Part shown: in pieces, positions 58,300-64,000 of the stretch
Numbering within the stretch: position 1 is the first letter of the stretch
Layout of the letters: every line of letters begins with the position of its first letter
Source: Acanthosepion esculentum
Taxonomy: Eukaryota; Mollusca; Cephalopoda; Sepiida; Sepiidae
DNA: 64,000 nt
Direction of reading: 5' to 3'
Assembly (NCBI GenBank): GCA_964036315.1
Contig: OZ038495.1
Location: 25,613,190-25,677,189, forward strand
The notes under the pieces: model-generated
What the model was told of the DNA's origin: nothing
The model's input: the letters and a program-made list of their open reading frames with translations, nothing else
Databases searched by the model: none
Position numbers and translations under genes: made by a program

Positions 58300-59165
58300 C
58301 ACCTGGCCGTTCGTCTCGAAAACGACCTCGATTCGGTTGTGAACTAGGGCAGGAATTGGCTGGTTAACTTTAACGCCAAGAATCAAAACTGCTCTCTATT
58401 ACTCACCACAGAGGGCCATCCCTGCCCCCCATTAGAATGACTGACGCGCAACTTCTCGAGGGTTCCTCATTGCGACTACTCAGCCTCACATTGGCTGCTG
58501 ACCTGAGATGGAACAAATACATTGAGTCAATAGTTTCGTCCACCGCAAGGAAAGTTGGCTCCCTGTGACGCGCCAGGAAATTTTTCTCGCCGGAGTCGAT
58601 CCTTCAAATCTACAAATCAACCATTCGCCTTTGCATAGAATATTGCTGCCATATATGGTCTGGTGCCCCTTATGTTTGTCTCAAGGTTCTTGATAAGATC
58701 CAGAGACGGATATGCAACGTAATTGGCCCTGATCTGGCATCTCGTCTGTAGTCGCTCTCTCACAGACGTGCCGTCGCCTGCCTGTCTTTTTTACAAATAC
58801 TTTCATAGTAACTGCTCCGAGGAGCTGCTTTCGCTGGTTCTCAGACTTCATGAATTTAAGCGTTCTACTAGGCTGGCATCTCACTCACTATCGAAACTAT
58901 TAAATGTAACCGTCTCTTCTACTCCAATAGCTTCATGTCTCACACCTCTCGCCTGTGGAACTCCCTCCCCTCTTCCTGTTTCCCTGATAGCTATTATCTG
59001 CAACTATTCAAATGTAATGTCAATCGACGTCTCCAGATGCCATGATCTATCCCCTATCCTTCTCTTCATTCTTTCCTCTATCACTGCTATTTGCTCTCGC
59101 TCCAACTCTCTGTAACCCCTTGCGTGCTAGTGGCTTCCCGCCTCGCTTGGGGTGAAACGCTTTAA
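58300..59165 (+). mobile_element. jockey/CR1-like LINE, C-terminal and 3' end
   Basis: Encodes, in broken frames, AADLRWNKYIESIVSSTARK, then RLCIEYCCHIWSGAPYV, DKIQRRICNVIGPDLASRL, LWNSLPSSCFPDSYYLQLFK and NVNRRLQMP. These mark the post-RT region of ORF2. The 3' end (59110-59160, aaccccttgcgtgc...cgcttggggtgaaacg) is the sequence seen reversed at 28360, 40285 and 60552. It is a 5'-truncated copy. Confidence 0.8.
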
Positions 59166-59492
59166 AAAAAAATACCACTACTACAATTATTATTATTATT
59201 AATATCACCATTACTACTATTACCTTCTGCTTCTTTTCTTCTTCCTATCGGCAGTATCTGTCTTGTAATATTCTGCAATTTGTTTAAATGACTGCTACTA
59301 GGAGACGCTTTTGTAATTCAAACAGAGACGCCGTTAAGAGAAACAGTTCAAAAAAGAAAATTAAACAATAACAGTAACAATGCAATTGTACCAGTAATTG
59401 CATTGTAAATACCAATTTCACAATATGCACATCAGTAGCACATTTAATGACAATGACAATGATAACAACGGTCACTTTTGAATAATAAATAC
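59166..59492. other. AT-rich intron sequence
   Basis: Contains short ATT/ACT runs; no gene. Confidence 0.4.
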
Positions 59493-59745
59493 TGTTGTGG
59501 TAGGATCCACCTAATTTGCATAGTGGAGTACCGACGATATAAATATGGTTGGTACCGGGAAGACAGGGAGGCGAATCAAGAGATCCAACTAGAGACTCTG
59601 CCCGACTGCGACTTAGTCAACACATTCTCCAGGAACGGTCTTCCCAGAAATATACAAAAGACTATTTGTAAATATTGTGTACACTTTCTTGTTTCAATAC
59701 ATTTTGTGTTGCATTATTATTCCATGCATTAGTCAAGTTTCAACA
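59493..59745 (+). mobile_element. solo LTR with AATAC target duplication
   Basis: A 253-bp element with TGTTG...CAACA ends, flanked by the perfect 5-bp direct repeat AATAC (59488-59492, 59746-59750). A TATA-type box, cgatataaatatgg, is at 59535-59548. It is closely related to the element at 25687-25974. It lies in the sense direction in intron 2 of SLC22 gene 3. The 84-codon open frame over it is chance. Confidence 0.85.
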
Positions 59746-60143
59746 AATACTAACTTAATAACATGTATTTAAAATTAAAACATCATTAATATAACCTATA
59801 AAATAACAGCAATTGTTAGAAAGTTTTAGTAATGAGATGCAATGGAGCAAAACTCTTGAGACAATATATTGAGATTCAAGAAACCAGAGATAAAGGACTC
59901 ACAACTAAAATAGAAGCCAATGAACTGTTTAATTAATCTGTTTCTTTTATATTCTTTAGACGTTCAATGGTATCTATGATTCATTGATTACTCATGGTCA
60001 TGAAACAAGACAATCAATTACTAGGTAAAGGTGTCTCACATGAAAGGCTTGGACACTGTAGCTCATTTTAATTAAAAACAAAGCATGTAAATGTTAACAC
60101 TTCTAATCAATTAAGATCAGAAGCCAAGACGGCTATAACTGTA

Positions 60144-60145
<2 letters not shown>

Positions 60146-60184
<39 letters not shown>

Positions 60185-60211
60185 TACTACTACTACTACT
60201 ACTACTACTAC
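60146..60211. repeat. (ATT)n(ACT)n microsatellite
   Basis: Two adjoining trinucleotide arrays. Confidence 0.95.
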
Positions 60212-60416
60212 CTCGTATACAGTGCTTATTACAGAGGATTGATTGACAAGAACCACAAATCCCTGCAGAGACCCTCGATCGACAAAATCTCAGTGCTTGT
60301 TCGAATTTTATTTTATTTTATTATTTTCGCATATTATTATTTTATCAATATATTAATTCCAATAGAATCATTTATACAGGTTAATTTCTATAACATTGTT
60401 TCTATGTTTTTTCTAG

Positions 60417-60520
60417 TTTAATTTAGTTTGTGGCAGGGAATGGCTCGCCCATCAGATCTATACCGTATTTTTTATTGGCAATTTGTTTGCCATGCTATGT
60501 TGTGGTTGGCTTCCAGATCG
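60417..60520 (+). CDS. SLC22-family transporter (gene 3), TM2 exon
   Basis: The acceptor is tttttctag at 60408-60416. It reads FNLVCGREWLAHQIYTVFFI, then TM2 and ends CGWLPDR. F/WNLVCxxEWL is the SLC22 signature between the extracellular loop and TM2, and the terminal DR is the start of MFS motif A. The donor cg|gtaagt at 60521 leaves phase 2, exactly the phase in which the TM3-TM4 exon copies of gene 2 begin (g|TTT GGN CGG). It is 104 nt. The gene continues beyond the right edge of the window; its TM3-TM4 exon was not found before 64000. Confidence 0.9.
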
Positions 60521-60551
60521 GTAAGTATACATTATCAATATATTCATTTTT

Positions 60552-60990
60552 ATATTCAGTTCACCCCAAGCAAGGCGATAAAAGCCACTAAGACGTAAGG
60601 GGTTACTGGATGTTAGAGAATATGAGATAAAAACACTATTAAGGAGAGAGATTAATAAAAGAACAGAAATTAAGGAGATAGAAGATAACGATATACATTG
60701 CATTTAAGTTTTTGAAGATCAAATTTGACTGAAATGCAAGAATTCAGAAGAGAGAGAAGTGTGATATTAGAAACTGTTAGCATAGAATTTAGTTACATCT
60801 CACCATTTCAACTCTAAAATGATGAGACCTGGCTTCCAATCTATGACTGCGATTGCATTTATAGAGTCTAGCTACCATAGAGGAAAGTTCACGAGAACAA
60901 TTGCCATGAAAATATTTATAGAAAAGCACAGGGACGCTACGTTACGGAGGTGGGAAAGGGACGAATGCCAAGATGCCATTTCATCTATCA
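60552..60990 (-). mobile_element. jockey/CR1-like LINE, 3'-end fragment
   Basis: Begins cagttcaccccaagcaaggcg, the complement of the LINE 3' end at 59135-59155, and continues with the C-terminal region as at 28360. It lies just after the donor of the TM2 exon. Confidence 0.65.
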
Positions 60991-61027
60991 AAATCTTTCA
61001 TATCTATCGCAATCCGTTTGTTCCTTC

Positions 61028-61060
61028 CCTCCTTCCTATCTATCTATCCATCTGTCTATT

Positions 61061-61112
<52 letters not shown>
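61028..61112. repeat. (CTGT)n/(CTAT)n microsatellite
   Basis: Tetranucleotide array that yields the spurious SVCLSVCLSV frames. Confidence 0.95.
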
Positions 61113-61114
<2 letters not shown>

Positions 61115-61713
61115 CCTTCAGTTATATCTATTCAGTTATTCTATATTTATCTACCATCCTGTTTATATTATGGTTTTGAACAGGGATTTGGACCGAACTC
61201 AACAACTGACAATATAATTAACCCAGTGAAAAATATCATGTTTATTTACCGCCATCTGTGATATCATAACGCTAAAATAAGCTTAAACGTATTTTGAAAA
61301 TATGCTTGTCGGACAATATGCACATACGTACTTTCCCTTGTATATAAACAAGAAATATTAATTTTAAAAATAACAAAAATTAATTGTCTGCCGTCAAAAT
61401 GTTATTAATTAAAGACCGATGTCACCGCAAACATACTTATGAATATGAAATACATCAATAATTTGTAAACTAAAGTTGAAACATTTTACATACTATTAAT
61501 GGAAGATGCCAAGATATTGGTAACCGAGTAATGGTAACCGAGAGAAACATGGTACCAATACTCTTCAAGAAGAAACTCATTATTTTCGTATTTATTTTTA
61601 CTAAGCTTACCGATAGACCAATGCTAGGTTCATGTGAAACCTAGTGGGGACTGAACTTGAGAATGATCTGATGAGATCGTCTTGTGAAACACAAAAGCAT
61701 ATTGAGATGGATT

Positions 61714-61990
61714 TAAATTAGATTTTTACTACCCAAATCTTTATTTATATCGATGACACAACTATTTACTCCTGTCTTAATTGTATGTCCGATAGATCCG
61801 ACAAAGTACAACAACTGATCTCGTAAATGACATCCAATCAATTGTTAATTAGGGCAAGAAATGGTTTGAAAATTTTAACGCTTCCAAAATGAAACTGTTA
61901 ATCAACGCAGCTGATGCTAACACCAAAGAGATCAACCCAATCCACCTTCTTAGTCTCACGGCTTCGAAGTGGATTGATTATATTGAACTA
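61714..61990 (+). mobile_element. jockey/CR1-like LINE, RT fragment
   Basis: Encodes FYYPNLYLYR-x-HNYLLLS, then RQSTTTDLVNDIQSIVN and GKKWFENFNASKMKLLINA, ending LKWIDYIEL. The YIDDT-type active site is visible as taTATCGATGACACAact. It is cut at 61990 by the fold-back element. Confidence 0.65.
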
Positions 61991-61992
61991 TC

Positions 61993-62351
61993 ATAATTCT
62001 TCCATATTCCCGAATATCTTCTGTATATTACAATTAAATAAGACAAGAAATGCAGTGTAACAATGAGAATCACTTTTGTTTCCCAAATACTTTCCATCTC
62101 TTTCCGAGATCATCATCAGGGTACAATTAGTAACACAAAAACTATATGTAGCTATCCATTACTGACTTTTTTTAAATTCAGTAATGGATAGCTACACATA
62201 GTTTTTGCCTTGCCAGTTGCACCCCTGATGATGATCTCGGAAAGAGATGGAAAGTACTTGGGAAATAAAAGTGATTCTCACTGTTACAGTGCATTTCTTG
62301 CATTATTTAATTGTAATATACTGAAAATATTCGGGAATATGGAAGAATTAT
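61993..62351. repeat. fold-back element: 172-bp inverted repeat with 13-base spacer
   Basis: Left arm 61993-62164 and right arm 62178-62351 are complementary over essentially their whole length with few mismatches. Shared text includes tccatctctttccgagatca and tagctatccattactga. It is non-coding and splits a LINE RT fragment. It is probably a fold-back/MITE-type insertion or an inverted duplication. Confidence 0.9.
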
Positions 62352-62375
62352 CATAAAAATAAGCAGACATAATGG

Positions 62376-62377
<2 letters not shown>

Positions 62378-62452
<75 letters not shown>

Positions 62453-62487
62453 TGTGTGTGTGTGTGCGTGTGTGTGTGTGCGTGTGT
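62378..62487. repeat. (TA)n(TG)n microsatellite
   Basis: Compound array with TGAATG and TGCGTG interruptions. Confidence 0.95.
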
Positions 62488-63084
62488 TTATATATATATT
62501 GAATATATGAGAAAAAATTAACCTGAAGTTTACCTCATCATCAAAAACATCCACACACGTGTTGCTCTCCCCTGAAGTATCCGCAAAGTGACTGATAAAA
62601 AGTTAATGTCTGAACTGAAAAGTACGGTTTTTCCAATCATAAATATACACAATTTAGTAATTTTTGAAGAATTTAAATCAGGCTCTCTTTCCAAGATAAA
62701 ATAGTTTACTGTTAAACAATACATTTTAAGCAAACGGTTTCATTCTCGCATATTATCTTCAAATTAAGTAATTATTTATTTCTATTTAGATTTTGCAAGG
62801 AGAAATAAATTTAAAAAATTACTGTATCATAAATTATAAAATTTTTACTTCATTTCATATTATAAAAATACTATTTTAATGAATTATTTGCAACAAGATT
62901 AACTTTTGCTCAATTATAACAAATACACATAAAAATATAAATCTTCAACATAAAACAATAAGATTTAGTTAATACTAAAAGTCAGTAATATGAATTGAAA
63001 TCTTATTAAGCAAAACACTTAGTGCAAACCTAGCAAAGAAGTTAATCAAAATATCTGAAGAAAAATAAGGAGTGTGTGTATATT

Positions 63085-63950
63085 ATTCAACGAATATCTG
63101 AGAACATCAATAATATCCTCATTCAATTCCACTCAGCCAGCTTTCATATCTACGGTGACTTCAATATCCACCATAAAGTGTGGCCATTCCACTCCAACAA
63201 AACTGATGTTGAATGTAGATATTGCATAGACTTCTCCATCACCTATGAGCTAACACAGATCATCGCAGAACCTACCTGGACACAACAGGACCATGCGAAT
63301 CTCCTTGACCACTTCCTGCCTTGATACTTAATAAAAGTTTTACCTCCACTAAGCATGTCAGACCATTCCATAATCAATGTCCAGATTTATGCCAAGCCTA
63401 AGGCATCCCATGATGTGCCGTTCCATAGAATGATTTTTCACTATGCAAAGGCGGACTGGTACAGCTTTCGATCCTATATGATAGAAGCTCCCCTCCCAAC
63501 CTTCTTCAAGCATACTGCCTCAAAAACTGCTGCCCTTGTCACTGATTGGATCTTTTCTGGAATGGAGAGTTTTATGCACCCAAAAAAAAATCCATCAAAA
63601 ACCAGTCAACCCTATTTCACCCCTGAATGCGCTACAGCCTTAACTCACTTAAGCCACTACTTCAATATCTATCACAAGGGGCGACGTAGTTCGGCCCTCA
63701 TTGCATTCAGAACTGCCCGCAATCACTACAAAAAGTTTTAGAAAACACCAAGTGTAGCTATGCACAAGCAGTTCAGACCAAGGTTGAAAAGAAACAAATT
63801 GGATCTCATGAATTCTGGAAGATCACCAACCAAATCATGAACAGGGATATAGTGGCTGTGCCCACAATTATAAAATGCCCAGAGATCATATCTTCCTCAA
63901 CAAATAAGGTGAACCTCTTCGCCTCCATCAATATATTATTAATACAATAA
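63085..63950 (+). mobile_element. jockey/CR1-like LINE, endonuclease and linker
   Basis: 63076-63324 encodes an AP-type endonuclease segment with the catalytic GDFNIHHKVW motif and DFSITYELTQII. 63355-63741 begins MSDHSIINVQI (SDH, the catalytic His box) and continues HRMIFHYAKADWYSFRSYMI, YFTPECATAL and FRTARNHYKKF, the linker before RT. Stops at 63325 and 63739 break the ORF. The element probably continues to the right. Confidence 0.8.
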
Positions 63951-64000
63951 TGTCTACTCAGAGTCACAGTAACAATCATCAGGTAGATAAGGTATTTTAT

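Larger units (their letters stand above)
54419..60416 (+). other. intron 2 of SLC22 gene 3
   Basis: A 6.0 kb intron carrying a minisatellite, an RTE-like LINE, an hAT MITE, a jockey/CR1-like LINE end, a solo LTR and microsatellites. 54419-55177, 55293-55554 and 59746-60145 are AT-rich with nothing recognised. Confidence 0.7.
60521..64000 (+). other. intron 3 of SLC22 gene 3 (continues past the window)
   Basis: No further SLC22 exon was seen. It contains LINE fragments, a CTGT/CTAT array, a 360-bp fold-back and microsatellites. 61116-61710 and 62496-63080 are AT-rich with nothing recognised. Confidence 0.6.

Overview
The window looks like AT-rich intergenic and intronic DNA from a large, repeat-rich animal genome. 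I think it is a mollusc and most likely a cephalopod (octopod type). The reasons are very long introns with GT-AG junctions, many (TA)n/(CA)n/(GATA)n microsatellites, several LINE families, Tc1/mariner and hAT elements, and a tRNA-derived SINE family whose style I associate with cephalopods. The species call is an inference from repeat style.

The host signal is a tandem cluster of SLC22-type transporter genes (organic cation/anion transporters, MFS fold), all on the + strand. Gene 1 contributes only its last two coding exons (1705-1862 and 4027-4078, then AATAAA at 4125). Gene 2 is fragmentary. It has four tandem copies of one exon (copies A-D, 16847-21030; the loop 2-3/TM3/TM4 exon), one exon with the PESPRW signature that carries an in-frame TAG (21734-21952), and two intact terminal exons (23626-23789 and 26322-26376, AATAAA at 26389). 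Its first three exons, the TM5-6 exon and the TM7-10 exons were not found. Gene 3 begins at 47281 and contributes exons 1-3 (47281-47423, 54196-54418, 60417-60520), then runs off the right edge. Exon phases agree between the genes: gene 3 exon 3 ends in the phase that the gene 2 exon copies need.

The rest is mobile and repetitive DNA. Three LINE groups recur: a jockey/CR1-like family (mostly minus-strand 3' fragments, plus copies at 11890, 58300, 61714 and 63085), an RTE/BovB-like family (15578, 22140, 34640-37850, 55555), and an L1/Tx1-like family with a CCHC ORF1 (40554-43950 and 49922-52920). There are two solo LTRs (25687 and 59493), a 1.7 kb LTR-like element with a 6-bp target duplication (7333-9058), a Ty3/gypsy integrase fragment (44000), a Tc1 element with terminal inverted repeats inside the exon array (19574-20516), mariner fossils (29270, 33400, 37900, 52915), an hAT-type MITE with an 8-bp target duplication (57846-58047), several long inverted repeats and many microsatellites.

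The most interesting structure is the tandem exon array of gene 2. It looks like a mutually-exclusive-exon cluster or its decaying remains: one copy is fully intact, one has lost its splice acceptor, one is frameshifted, and one has an internal frame shift that restores exon phase. I saw no bacterial genes, rRNA, convincing functional tRNA gene or CRISPR array.
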